Assembly: GCA_002720855.1 (NCBI GenBank)
Contig: PBIN01000015.1
Location: 744,001 to 808,000, forward strand
Source of the DNA: Rhodospirillaceae bacterium
GTDB lineage: Bacteria; Pseudomonadota; Alphaproteobacteria; MPNO01; UBA2964
DNA: 64,000 bases
Reading direction: 5' to 3'
Under the pieces are notes generated by a model. The model did no database searches and was not told where the DNA came from. It saw nothing but the letters and a program-made list of their open reading frames with translations. Each line of letters starts with the position of its first letter. Position 1 is the stretch's first letter. A program made the translations under genes and the position numbers. Of the stretch, positions 38,140 to 47,799 are shown piece by piece.

Positions 38140-39675
38140 TTAGTAGTTTAGTGCGCGCCTGACCTGCGGTTGTGCGCCAGACTTTTTAGTCGTTCGGATG
38201 AAGAAGCCCACCACGTAATAAAGGATGACGTGGTAGATAATTCCTGCGACGACGAGCGAAAAGTTTGATTCAACGCGGAATAGCCCTGTGAAAATTGATA
38301 CCGAGAACACCGCGAGCCAATCGCCCACATGTCGGCCATTCATGAAATAACAGATTATCCAATAAATCTGGGAAATTATGAACATGCCGACAATAACGCC
38401 GATGCTTCCGAAATTAACATATAGCTCCACGAGCTGCGGAAAGTTAATGGATGTCGTCGTGTCGTCGATCGCTAGAATTTGGTACATGTGGCCAAAATTC
38501 TGACCCAATTTCGGATCTGGCTTGTCCGGTAAAATAACGCGCGGCACCAGTTTCCATATCAAGTCTTTGTAAGTTGTACCGTATAGATAATCGACCTGCC
38601 TGGGTGTCATATCCATGACGTGCGCAAGCATGTACGAAATATCCAGGCGGATGCCGATAGCCTGCAATGCGAATTTTATAACTTCGGAATCGGCTGTGAC
38701 CGCCTGTGCCGCAATTTTCCCGAACTTGGCGCTGTTTTCCGCGGCATCGCCCAACCCTTCCTGTTTAACGGAGGCGCTATGGGCATCCCAAACCTGGTCG
38801 CGGAACTCGAATTTTGCATACATGAACGGAAAGAGCGCCATGACCGATAAAACGATAACGATCCAGGGAATTTTCTTTTTCTCACCGATATAGGTCATGA
38901 TAACCGCAAGACCAAAGCTCGCTATTGGCCCGGAGTTGCCGCCGGAAATAGCTAATCCCAGGTAGGCCGGAACAAAGAAGAACCAGATCATGATCGAAAA
39001 TGGTCGCGGCATCTGTTTCCGCATCTGCAAAATATAAAACGCCAAAATGCCAACGATCGAAAAGTTCGCCAGGAAGTTAATCAGCTGACCGGCGCTCGAC
39101 GTATCGAGGCCGGTTTTCATACCCAGCAATCCGACAAAACCTCCTATAAAAAATCCTAGTGAAATTTTTCTGGCGCTCTTTGGTTCCCAGTCGAGCTGCA
39201 TATGCGGGATAAATCGCAGCAGCAAATTTATCGGTCGCCAATAATAACCGATGACTAGAGCAAGCATGCCAAAGAGGGTGACCGTCGCTGACTTCATCAG
39301 GTCGGGGTATTTCAGATAATCAAAATGGACCGTGTGTTGAATGGTGTAGAACGGGTAGAGCGTGTAATGAATTGCGTAGACAAGGCATATGAGTTGGAAG
39401 AATGGTAGCCGGTCTGTCGGTTTAAATAGGTAAAGCGTCATCGGCGTAAAACAGACGATCAGTATCAGCATATAAATCACATGGACTTCGTGATACTTGC
39501 CAGCAGACGCGGGAATTGAATTCAGAAGCAAAATAGTCGTCACGGAGACGAAAAAGAAAATCAGGCCGGGTACCGGGCTTTTTGCGTAATAGGAGTTGGC
39601 AATTAAATTTCTGGTCTGAAAACTAATCCCGTTCAATTGCAGACAAAACGCCGTACGGTCCGCAATTACACTCAA
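38140..39675 (-). CDS. O-antigen polymerase-like membrane protein
   Basis: A 511-residue protein with about 11-12 hydrophobic helices and a large periplasmic loop in the second half (TPRQVDYLYGTTYKDLIWKL, then VPRVILPDKPDPKLGQNFG). It resembles polysaccharide polymerases (Wzy-type, oligosaccharide repeat unit polymerase) rather than the Wzy_C family. The only possible start near the front is a TTG at 39675, with no clear ribosome site. The true start may be a little downstream. It ends 3 bases from the convergent UXS gene and follows the methyltransferase gene by 40 bases. Confidence 0.75.
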   Translation of the reverse strand: MSVIADRTAFCLQLNGISFQTRNLIANSYYAKSPVPGLIFFFVSVTTILLLNSIPASAGKYHEVHVIYMLILIVCFTPMTLYLFKPTDRLPFFQLICLVYAIHYTLYPFYTIQHTVHFDYLKYPDLMKSATVTLFGMLALVIGYYWRPINLLLRFIPHMQLDWEPKSARKISLGFFIGGFVGLLGMKTGLDTSSAGQLINFLANFSIVGILAFYILQMRKQMPRPFSIMIWFFFVPAYLGLAISGGNSGPIASFGLAVIMTYIGEKKKIPWIVIVLSVMALFPFMYAKFEFRDQVWDAHSASVKQEGLGDAAENSAKFGKIAAQAVTADSEVIKFALQAIGIRLDISYMLAHVMDMTPRQVDYLYGTTYKDLIWKLVPRVILPDKPDPKLGQNFGHMYQILAIDDTTTSINFPQLVELYVNFGSIGVIVGMFIISQIYWIICYFMNGRHVGDWLAVFSVSIFTGLFRVESNFSLVVAGIIYHVILYYVVGFFIRTTKKSGAQPQVRRALNY

Positions 39676-39715
39676 GAATTACAATATATGCGCATTTCAG
39701 GATTATTGCCTGAAA

Positions 39716-40600
39716 TTATTCACTCTTCCTTACGACAGCCATGAGCTCCTCACCCTGGAGGTTCTCGAAAGCCTGCTCGTCGGAGACATAGTCAATAAGC
39801 GTTCCAGTATATGGCTCGCTGGCGAACTTCGGACTAAAACCATATGTATTCATATTTTGGGAAAAGAACCGCGCTGTTAGTGACGTCACATGTTCCTGAC
39901 TGATAACGCCTGCGCCCTGCGTACGTGCCGTCGGTCCGTCGCCATTCGGCACTATGATGACCAGGGCTCCATTGGGAGAAAGCAGGCGCGAAAAAAGTGC
40001 AAAGGCAGGACGAAGATCCGGCAGATGCTCAAGCACATGATTAGTAAAAATGACGTCGAAACTATCGTCGGGCAAAGCTTCAAGCTGGCCATACTCATCT
40101 AAAATTTTAACACCAAGATTCTGTCGGCCGAAATCGGCGCGCGGGCGTGAAAGTTCGAATCCGGTTGCGTCGAATCCTGCCTTGTTAAACTGATCGACGA
40201 CGTATCCCCAGGAGCAACCAAATTCCAAAAGACGCGGTCCCCCATGTATGGCTTTTGTCGCTTCGATCTTATCCGCAAAATCCCAACGACTATCCACGAA
40301 ATTGTTAGACCTTGCCGCTTCAAGCGTTGCAGAGTCCGGAAGATCGGTAACGTGGCCGCCTTCATAGGACTGTTCGTAATATTCCCGCGCCGCTTCAGGC
40401 TCGTCCTTTGGGTAGCGAAACCGTAACCCACATTCGCTGCATTCACGAAGCTGGATGAGCAATTTTTCCCTGCCCATGACCGTTGCGTTTTTGCTATCGC
40501 AATAGGGGCATGATTTTGGCTGACCTGAGAGAATGTAACCCAGCGCCTTGAAACCGAATTTCACATGAGACGAGTTGAAGCCGAAAATCGAAATACTCAT
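39716..40600 (-). CDS. SAM methyltransferase with N-terminal zinc ribbon
   Basis: A 294-residue protein: a CxxC-x-CxxC zinc ribbon (CPYCDSK and CSECGLRFRYP) and a class I methyltransferase domain with LLEFGCSWGYVVDQF (SAM motif I) and DSFDVIFTNHVLEHLPDLRP. Such zinc-ribbon methyltransferases commonly act on sugars in surface-polysaccharide clusters. ATG 40600 is preferred over an open frame to 40630. It is divergent from the GT4 gene at 40784. Confidence 0.86.
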   Translation of the reverse strand: MSISIFGFNSSHVKFGFKALGYILSGQPKSCPYCDSKNATVMGREKLLIQLRECSECGLRFRYPKDEPEAAREYYEQSYEGGHVTDLPDSATLEAARSNNFVDSRWDFADKIEATKAIHGGPRLLEFGCSWGYVVDQFNKAGFDATGFELSRPRADFGRQNLGVKILDEYGQLEALPDDSFDVIFTNHVLEHLPDLRPAFALFSRLLSPNGALVIIVPNGDGPTARTQGAGVISQEHVTSLTARFFSQNMNTYGFSPKFASEPYTGTLIDYVSDEQAFENLQGEELMAVVRKSE

Positions 40601-40783
40601 AAGATATACACACTGTTGTCCTGAACGCATTATCGCAGAATTTCAAATGATTTTCAGAGGGTTATACAATCCAATCGAAAATTCCAGACAGTGATATTTG
40701 CCGTCCAGATGTATCTCAGTTTTTGAAGAATGGCCCGAATATGCCCTGTACGGATTCCATAATTTGATTTACCTGTTGCATCC

Positions 40784-41992
40784 ATGGCGGAACAGCTTTC
40801 CACGACAGTTGCAACGATCAGCCGTTTCCATTCATTTGAAGTGGCTTTGCAACTTCAGTCCCGACAGGCTCTGCATTCGATTTATTCGGGCCTGGCACGA
40901 CGATTTTTGCGTCGCTATCCCGTTGATCCCGCCGCACTTCGAACATTTCCCTGGTATCAAACACCTCTCGAAGCTGCACCGCGTCTTAAACTTTTGACAC
41001 CTGCACAATCAATGCGCCTGGAGTGGCTTGCCAAAACAGCTCTTGATCGTCATATCGCTCGAACTCTGCCCGATTGCCATGTCTTCATGGCACTTTCGGG
41101 AATTGGCCTGGCAGCGGGTAAGGCCGCCCAGGACCGCAATATCGCCTATATCTGCGATAGGTCGTCGTCCCATATTGCTTTTCAGAACGAATTACTGCGG
41201 AACGAGTATGAGATGCTGGGCATGCCGTATCAACCGATCTCGGAACGTATGATCGAACGCGAACAGCAAGAATATGAGCAGGCCGATGCTATCGTTCTTC
41301 CATCCGGATTCGCTGAACGCAGTTTTGTTGAGAAAGGCTATGATCCAGACCGTCTGCACAGAATTTCATTTGGTGTAAATCTATCGAGCTTTAAACGTGT
41401 TTGTGACCGCGATGAGGACTTTACCGTTCTGTTCGTCGGCAGCCCCGGCGTACAAAAGGGCTTTCATTATCTATTGCAGGCTTTCAATCGTGCCGATCTG
41501 CCGGGTGCAACGTTAAGGATTGTGGGAAATCCACTGCGTGAAACAAAAGTGTTGTTAGAAAAATTTCCGGTAGAGGGCATCGAAATTCTGGGTCCTCAAT
41601 TCCAGCCGGAAGTCGTACGGCATATGTCGCGTGCAAACGTACTTGTTTTGCCCAGTATTCAAGAGGGCATGGCGCTCGTGCAGGCCGAGGCGATGGCCTG
41701 TGGGTGCCCCGTTATTGCCAGTACAAGTACGGGAAGCGAAGATCTTTTCACTAATGGTGAAGAAGGTTTCATTTTGGCACCGGGTGATGTTGAGGGCCTC
41801 GCTGCGAGATTGGTTAAACTTTACGATGATCGGCATCTCGGTGAAGAGATGGGTGCAAAAGGAGTTCGGCAGGCGCAAAATATTGGTGGCTGGGACGGTT
41901 ATGGCGATAGGCTTATAGCACTATGTTTGGAATTGGCGCGGACGCGCGGCCACGACGTCTATAGTGCGGAGAGAGTTTCAGCCGCGTCCTAA
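40784..41992 (+). CDS. GT4-family glycosyltransferase
   Basis: A 402-residue GT-B fold glycosyltransferase. The start ISRFHSFEVALQLQSR, the donor-domain strand TVLFVGSPGVQKGFHYLLQA, and the C-terminal EGMALVQAEAMACGCPVIAS with GSEDLF are typical GT4 features (E-x7-E). The sugar donor cannot be told. The first ~100 residues are slightly unusual but match a group of GT4 enzymes that begin FHxF-x-LA. It overlaps the 3' end of the convergent flippase gene by 15 bases (41978-41992). Confidence 0.9.
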   Translation: MAEQLSTTVATISRFHSFEVALQLQSRQALHSIYSGLARRFLRRYPVDPAALRTFPWYQTPLEAAPRLKLLTPAQSMRLEWLAKTALDRHIARTLPDCHVFMALSGIGLAAGKAAQDRNIAYICDRSSSHIAFQNELLRNEYEMLGMPYQPISERMIEREQQEYEQADAIVLPSGFAERSFVEKGYDPDRLHRISFGVNLSSFKRVCDRDEDFTVLFVGSPGVQKGFHYLLQAFNRADLPGATLRIVGNPLRETKVLLEKFPVEGIEILGPQFQPEVVRHMSRANVLVLPSIQEGMALVQAEAMACGCPVIASTSTGSEDLFTNGEEGFILAPGDVEGLAARLVKLYDDRHLGEEMGAKGVRQAQNIGGWDGYGDRLIALCLELARTRGHDVYSAERVSAAS

Positions 41993-43561
41993 AAGATTCT
42001 TCAGTCGGGAGTGTATCCAATTTCTCTCTGATTCTCTGAACGCAAGAAAATAGACAGCCGGGGAAATCAAGATCACCCATAACAGGCCAGCAAAGATCAA
42101 GAAAATCAGGGATTCTTCGCCAACTATTTTGATTGCGAGCCATGCTGCCGCACCGCTCAATACGAAGGCAGAAACAGCAAAAATTTGCCCGAGAAAAATC
42201 TGACGAAAAGGATTTTCCCGAACAATTTTTGCAGCGAAAAACGGAATGATCACTGAAAGCATAAATACTTCAGCGAAAAATACTGCCCAGGCCGCTCCTG
42301 CAGCGCCTAATTGAGGAATAAGAATTAAACAGAGGACAGTCACGGCTACGCCAGACGCAACATGGGCTGTCACCATGCCACGCGGCTTGTTTATAAAGTA
42401 TAGGATTGCAACTCCCGCCAGTGACGGGCCCGCAAAAACTGTTGAACCGAGCAGGGGCCAAAATATTTCACCGGTGAAAGAAAGTTTCCCAAGCGTCCAA
42501 ATACTAAAAAACGGCGGGCCGATAATCGCAATCAGCCCGCCAAGGAAACCGCAGCAGCAACCTGTTACCCGAGAAACAAATCTATAAAGCCGGGAGAGAG
42601 CGTCCCAGTCTTCCTGTGCATATTGACGAGCACCTTCAACCCCCAGCACTTGCATGAACTCCGCGGTGACGTGCTTGGCGAAGCCTGTCAAAGTGCGGAT
42701 CGTATTATATGCAGCGATGGTTGCGCCTGAGGATGCCAAGGCCGAGATTAGGAGAATCGTGCCGTGAATTGTGAGGGCCATTGCGGCAGGTACTACCGCA
42801 TAAGCCGGTCCTATTGAAAATGCTGCACGAAATCCTTTGCGGTCCGGAAGTGAAATACCAAATTTCAAATCTGGATAGCGACGCTTCTGATGACAGAGCA
42901 CGATAACCCACGCCAGGCAGGCAATTACAAAATATACCAGCGCCAAATAGGTTGCGGGGGCGCCTATGGCTAAAACCGCAATTATGATGGTGATGAGACC
43001 AATGCGTTGCAGATTCATGACCATAACGCTGACGACAAACTCGCCATACGCGCGATAGATCGAGTTAATAAAACCAAATGGAATCATGAGCAGGAAATAT
43101 CCTGCGAGGAGACACAGTATCTGAACGGCCGTAAGATCAGATATCGATTTGAGATTTAGAAGGCTTGGCCATGAGACGCTGTGGGCGGCCAAAAATACGA
43201 CAACAATCCCTATCACAAAAATAGTGGCGTAAATAAATCCGCCCTGCCTTACCAGCACTAAGAAATTTTCACGCTCCCCGCGTGCCAGCGTTTGTTGCAA
43301 CGCATTGCTGTAATAGGCGTTCAAACCCAAATCGAGCAACCCGATAAAACCGGCTGTCGACAGCAAAACCAGCCAATCGCCATAGACGGTCGGGCTCCAG
43401 AAAAGAAGAAATATTGGGACGAGCAGAATCTGTTCGCCGAATATGATTGCCGTTCCAATGGCTTTTCCGGCAAAGCCCTGCACAAGCCGACGATGTATAC
43501 CAGCCTGTGTTTGGGGCGATGGTGAAGAGTCTTCTGGCGGCGGTGCTTCTGCTGCGGTCAC
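41978..43561 (-). CDS. Wzx-like polysaccharide flippase (MOP superfamily)
   Basis: A 527-residue membrane protein with about 12-14 helices. The beginning VQGFAGKAIGTAIIFGEQIL, the repeated helical pairs, and ATIAAYNTIRTLTGFAKHVT are typical of MOP/PST flippases. It would flip lipid-linked oligosaccharide across the inner membrane for polymerisation. A GTG at 43561 starts it 2 bases after the stop of the upstream GT4 gene (43564). A short Pro/Ser-rich N-terminus precedes the first helix. Confidence 0.9.
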   Translation of the reverse strand: MTAAEAPPPEDSSPSPQTQAGIHRRLVQGFAGKAIGTAIIFGEQILLVPIFLLFWSPTVYGDWLVLLSTAGFIGLLDLGLNAYYSNALQQTLARGERENFLVLVRQGGFIYATIFVIGIVVVFLAAHSVSWPSLLNLKSISDLTAVQILCLLAGYFLLMIPFGFINSIYRAYGEFVVSVMVMNLQRIGLITIIIAVLAIGAPATYLALVYFVIACLAWVIVLCHQKRRYPDLKFGISLPDRKGFRAAFSIGPAYAVVPAAMALTIHGTILLISALASSGATIAAYNTIRTLTGFAKHVTAEFMQVLGVEGARQYAQEDWDALSRLYRFVSRVTGCCCGFLGGLIAIIGPPFFSIWTLGKLSFTGEIFWPLLGSTVFAGPSLAGVAILYFINKPRGMVTAHVASGVAVTVLCLILIPQLGAAGAAWAVFFAEVFMLSVIIPFFAAKIVRENPFRQIFLGQIFAVSAFVLSGAAAWLAIKIVGEESLIFLIFAGLLWVILISPAVYFLAFRESERNWIHSRLKNLLGRG

Positions 43562-43563
43562 TT

Positions 43564-44760
43564 TTAATCCTTTGTCAGGAAGTAATTGAGCCCCCGCTTC
43601 AACCCCTCTATATCCTCCCGAAATCCCCAGTTTTCGATAATTTCAAGACTGCGCTTGCCCATGTTTTCAGATAATGTCGGGTCGGAAACAATCCGACTCA
43701 ACGACTCTGTTAAAGCGTCGACATTTCCGGCAGGAAACACGAAACCGTTTTCTCCATCCTTTATCAGGTCATATACCGATCCGACCTGATCACTTGCAAT
43801 GACGGCGCGTCCGGCGGTCATTACCTCGTTCACAACTAGGCCCCAGGGTTCGAGAAACGACGGCAAAACAAAAACGTCGCACAAGCTATAAAAGGATGGC
43901 AATTCGGACTGGTTGCGGAATCCGGTAAACCTCACGGATTCCTCAAGGCCCAGATCTTCGACCTGTTTTTTTAGAGCTTCACGTTGTTCACCATCCCCGA
44001 CCATGAGTAGGTATGGTTGTCTGTTCTTGGGATCTTTTGACAATCGTGCGACTGCTTCAACAAGGTCTTTGGGCCGTTTGCGGCCCATGAATTTTGATGC
44101 ATACAGGATGATTGGCCGGTTCGGTTCCAAATTAAATTCTGCACGCAAACCTGACACATCCGCGGCGGTGGCCTGGTCGCTAAAATATTGATTGTCGATT
44201 GTATAAGGCATGGGGAAGATGACGTCTTCCTGCATACCATGCGCCAAATAGTAGTTCTTGTTGGCCGAACCGATGACCAGCCAGCCATGGCAAATTTTAC
44301 GAAGTACGGAGAAGAAAAGTCGTTTGATAAATTTTTTAAGCGGGCCTCTAGGCGCACTCATCTCCCATGCCTCGTCGCGGTTCAGCACCACGAGCCCCAT
44401 AATCCTCGCACGGAACATGGAAATCAGGTGATAAAACCGCATGTAGCCGTGCACCCATAGGGCATCAAACTTTCCTTCCTTAAGCGCTTTTGGCAGGCCG
44501 CTATTAACAGGCCGGAAAACCGAGGGCGGCCCATCATCTGCCCAAGACTTCAAAAATTGGTGCTTGTAACCATCCAATAAAGGAGTGTCCCATTCGATCA
44601 CCTGACCAAACCCTTCATCGACATGCTCGCGTATCGAGATATCGCTGCAAAAGAAAACTGTCAGATCGATATCCGGATCCGCCGCTATTTGGCGCAGGAG
44701 GGGCGCCTGATACTGGATGGGATGGCTAACGAGATAGGCAAGGCGATATTTACGGTTCAT
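43564..44760 (-). CDS. GT4-family glycosyltransferase
   Basis: A 398-residue glycosyltransferase with an N-terminal acceptor domain (LAYLVSHPIQYQAPLLRQIA) and a GT4 donor domain: PIILYASKFMGRKRPKDLVE, VRFTGFRNQSELPSFYSLCD, SFLEPWGLVVNEVMTAGRAV and IASDQVGS. The PIQYQAPLLR start is common among capsule glycosyltransferases. It is translationally close to the flippase gene, with 2 bases between them. Sugar specificity is unknown. The region 44761-44909 holds nothing I can support. Confidence 0.92.
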   Translation of the reverse strand: MNRKYRLAYLVSHPIQYQAPLLRQIAADPDIDLTVFFCSDISIREHVDEGFGQVIEWDTPLLDGYKHQFLKSWADDGPPSVFRPVNSGLPKALKEGKFDALWVHGYMRFYHLISMFRARIMGLVVLNRDEAWEMSAPRGPLKKFIKRLFFSVLRKICHGWLVIGSANKNYYLAHGMQEDVIFPMPYTIDNQYFSDQATAADVSGLRAEFNLEPNRPIILYASKFMGRKRPKDLVEAVARLSKDPKNRQPYLLMVGDGEQREALKKQVEDLGLEESVRFTGFRNQSELPSFYSLCDVFVLPSFLEPWGLVVNEVMTAGRAVIASDQVGSVYDLIKDGENGFVFPAGNVDALTESLSRIVSDPTLSENMGKRSLEIIENWGFREDIEGLKRGLNYFLTKD

Positions 44761-44909
44761 AACATACAACGCATACTTTTTGCCGCCCGGATTAAAATTA
44801 CGATCTAAGAAAAAGCGGCAGCACTCTCCAGAATATCGACTATTTCGGTTTGAAGCGAACCAATTCGCAATAGCCTGAATAGGCGACTACGTTTGAATTA
44901 AATCTGCGT

Positions 44910-45980
44910 TTACTTCAAGAGAGAATTAAACGCTGCTTCAACTTCATCGACAGGGATGAGAGTTATATTCGTTTCTCCGGGCGCTTCACGCATGGATACT
45001 GGATTTCCGCCCGACCATTCGAGCCCCGGATACAACACGCGATGTTGCGAGCCGTAAGGAAACCAAATTCCAGGTTTAGCGTGTTTGCTGAAGACACAGA
45101 CTGCGGGTGTTCCGACGCTCGCTGCGAGATGCATCGGACCACTGTCGTGACCCATAAAGATATCGGCATCACGCATGACCAATGCGCTTTCGCGCGGCGA
45201 AAGTTTGCCGCACAGATCTATCTTGGGTCCGGTCCAATCCATCGCTGCTACAAGAGACCGTTCGCCGTCGTTCGGTCCACCGAGTAATGCGAGGCCTAAA
45301 TCAGGGTGATTGGCGGATACGCGTTTCAGAAGTTCCGTCCATCGATCATCACCCCAGCTTTTAAATTCAATCTTGGCTCCCAGACTGAATGCAATGAAAC
45401 CATTTCTGCCATCCCAGTCCGCCAAGGCTGCTTTAGCCTGTTCTTCTTCTGCGGAAGTGAAATTCAAAGACCAGCTGGCAGGCGACACTAAATCGACCTC
45501 CCCCAAATCCTCGACGCATCGCGCCAACCGGGACGCTTCGTTTTCCCATAAACCATACTCACCGCGAGGTCGGTGGTTCTGCAAATCGGCGGTTGCCGGA
45601 ACCCCTAGGATTTTGGGAATACCGCAAAGCTTTAGGAAAAGAACGTCTCGAAACTGAGTAAAGTTTCCGCGTGGCTCATTCAGATATACGGCGAGATCGG
45701 GTGCCCAGTCGCGGATCGATTTCCGGAGACGGTTGAGCGCTCCGATGTCGCGTGTGGCATGCGGGTAAGCGAAGTAGCCGTCAACGAATCCGCCATCCCC
45801 CAATATGACCTGTATTGCTGCAGCATCGGTATTGACAGGCAGGTTTGTCATAACACGTCGTTCAGCGTCGGCAAATTGACGGGCTAACATATGAAATACA
45901 GGAAGGGCGACGACGGTGTCCCCGAGACTACCCATACGGTAAATGAGTAATTTTTTTACGTCAGCCAAATCAAACTCCAT
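44910..45980 (-). CDS. GT9-family glycosyltransferase (heptosyltransferase-like)
   Basis: A 356-residue GT-B enzyme of family 9, which adds heptoses to LPS core or related sugars to polysaccharides. Motifs: RMGSLGDTVVALPVFHML at the start, GFIAFSLGAKIEFKSWGDDR, DLGLALLGGPNDGERSLVAA, and MGHDSGPMHLAASVGTPAVC. The open frame is longer (to 46163), but ATG 45980 gives the typical N-terminus 19 bases after the asparagine synthase-like stop. With gmhA and hldE at 61.6-63.6 kb, an ADP-heptose donor is plausible, by inference. Confidence 0.91.
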   Translation of the reverse strand: MEFDLADVKKLLIYRMGSLGDTVVALPVFHMLARQFADAERRVMTNLPVNTDAAAIQVILGDGGFVDGYFAYPHATRDIGALNRLRKSIRDWAPDLAVYLNEPRGNFTQFRDVLFLKLCGIPKILGVPATADLQNHRPRGEYGLWENEASRLARCVEDLGEVDLVSPASWSLNFTSAEEEQAKAALADWDGRNGFIAFSLGAKIEFKSWGDDRWTELLKRVSANHPDLGLALLGGPNDGERSLVAAMDWTGPKIDLCGKLSPRESALVMRDADIFMGHDSGPMHLAASVGTPAVCVFSKHAKPGIWFPYGSQHRVLYPGLEWSGGNPVSMREAPGETNITLIPVDEVEAAFNSLLK

Positions 45981-45999
45981 ACAAATATGCCAACGTTGA

Positions 46000-47790
46000 T
46001 CAATTGAGTGACCCCGGCCATTGCCGATCATAAATATAACGTGCCCAATCGCGATAGTCGCCACCGCGCGTTGCCTGTTTTTCGCCGCCCACCCAATCTC
46101 GCACCGGAATGCTAAATCCGGTCTTTGGCCGGGAAAGGATTTCATCCGGCAAAGGTTTGGCAAGTGATATAGCCATATCGTTTTTCATCGGTGGACGTGG
46201 CCCTGCAAGCATTGGTGCCAAAGTACGCAAAAGCGTTATATCAACGAGCGGTGTACGAATTTCCAATGAGTGCGCCATGCTCGCCCAATCGGAATCTCTT
46301 AATAGTTGATTTCGCATATACCATGCGGATTCCAATGCGGTCATGGACACACGATCTGATGTTATGCCTTCGATGGTACCAGAGAGTGTTTTTGACATCG
46401 CGAGCGATTCCAGCCCCTCTCGAACAAGATCCGGATCAAGCAGGTCGGTTAGCTCCCAAGGCATGTAGAGACCGCGTCTCAGCAAATAGGCGTCACCCAA
46501 TCTGCTGCCATATTCAAACAGACCGGCATATTTGGGTGAGGTCAGTTTTTTGATCAAGGGCGCGCTGACGATACGTATTGCTTTGCCGAGGCCAGGAAGA
46601 TACCGAAAAATTCCGAGGCCGCGCGCCAGTTTTGGAACCTGTCTGAAGTTCTGATAGCCGGCGAATAGTTCGTCACCGCCAACACCCGACAATGCCACCT
46701 TCAGCCCCGCTTCGCGCGTTACCTTGCTGACGAAATAGGTATTTGCACCGTCGATACTCGGTTGATCCATTGCGCTCATGAGCGCATCGGCATTTGCGCG
46801 AAAATCTTCTGTTTCGATCCAGCAAGTTTCATGACTGGTTTCATAGTGTTTTGCGAGCACCTCAGCCAACGGTGCCTCATCGTTTTCGGTCCCGCGGAAT
46901 TGTTTGAACCCCAGGGTAACCGTACGCAGATTGGCACCGTGTTGTTCCGATGCCAGTGCGACGAGACTGGCGGAGTCGAGGCCTGCTGACAGAAAGACTC
47001 CCACCGGGACATCTGCGACGAGATGATGCTGCATACTTTCAACCAGGGCGGCACGCAATTTTTCAGCATCATACGGCGCCGGTTCAACATCACGGAGCTC
47101 TTTTGTTATGTCAAACCATCTATGTGGAGCACCTCGTCCTGATGTGTCGACCCACAAGCTCCCCCCGGCCGGAATGGCTTGAATTCCCTTATACAGAGTA
47201 TGTGGTTCCGGCACGTAACCGAGCATAAAAAATCCGACATGTCCTGCCGGGTTTGGTGAAGTATCGATGCTGCCGCCAGCCACAAGCGCTTTGACCTGTG
47301 AAGCAACCCGCAATGTATTGCCGTTGTCCGCGAAATAGAGAGGTTTTATTCCATACGCATCTCGCGCCATGAATATTCCCCGGCGCGTTTCATCCCAAAT
47401 CGCAAAAGCAAACATACCCCGCAGGGAATCGACCATTGCTGGGCCTTTGCGCATATAGAGGTGAAGCAACACTTCTGTGTCCGAATTTGATCGTAGTTCG
47501 ACTCCGGAATCGATCAGCTCCTGGCGAAGTGCGCGATAGTTATAAATCTCGCCATTATAGACGATGCGATAAGCACCATCTGGAGACACCATGGGCTGCG
47601 CACCGGCATCGGAGAGGTCGATAATCGACAGTCGGCGATGCGCTATCGCAATTCGGTTGTCGTCGGATATCCAAACGCCTTCTGAGTCGGGCCCCCGAGG
47701 CGCCTGCCGATCATGAATTGCATCAAGCTGCGTCCGGTCGATCGGTGGCGCATTTGTGCCGTATGCAAAAAGGGCAGCTAATCCACACAT
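46000..47790 (-). CDS. AsnB-type glutamine amidotransferase/asparagine synthase
   Basis: A 596-residue enzyme. The N-terminal Ntn glutaminase starts with Cys2 (MCGLAALFAYG) and has SEGVW and RLSIIDLSDAGAQPM, and YNGEIYNYRALRQEL. The synthase domain has the PP-loop-like VPVGVFLSAGLDSASLVALA and KVALSGVGGDELFAGYQ. The fold usually makes asparagine, but in surface-polysaccharide loci such AsnB paralogues are thought to amidate a sugar carboxylate or amino group. It sits between a methyltransferase and GT9 gene, so the latter role is preferred. A second, related AsnB is at 50901. Confidence 0.9.
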   Translation of the reverse strand: MCGLAALFAYGTNAPPIDRTQLDAIHDRQAPRGPDSEGVWISDDNRIAIAHRRLSIIDLSDAGAQPMVSPDGAYRIVYNGEIYNYRALRQELIDSGVELRSNSDTEVLLHLYMRKGPAMVDSLRGMFAFAIWDETRRGIFMARDAYGIKPLYFADNGNTLRVASQVKALVAGGSIDTSPNPAGHVGFFMLGYVPEPHTLYKGIQAIPAGGSLWVDTSGRGAPHRWFDITKELRDVEPAPYDAEKLRAALVESMQHHLVADVPVGVFLSAGLDSASLVALASEQHGANLRTVTLGFKQFRGTENDEAPLAEVLAKHYETSHETCWIETEDFRANADALMSAMDQPSIDGANTYFVSKVTREAGLKVALSGVGGDELFAGYQNFRQVPKLARGLGIFRYLPGLGKAIRIVSAPLIKKLTSPKYAGLFEYGSRLGDAYLLRRGLYMPWELTDLLDPDLVREGLESLAMSKTLSGTIEGITSDRVSMTALESAWYMRNQLLRDSDWASMAHSLEIRTPLVDITLLRTLAPMLAGPRPPMKNDMAISLAKPLPDEILSRPKTGFSIPVRDWVGGEKQATRGGDYRDWARYIYDRQWPGSLN

Positions 47791-47799
47791 GAAGCAATA

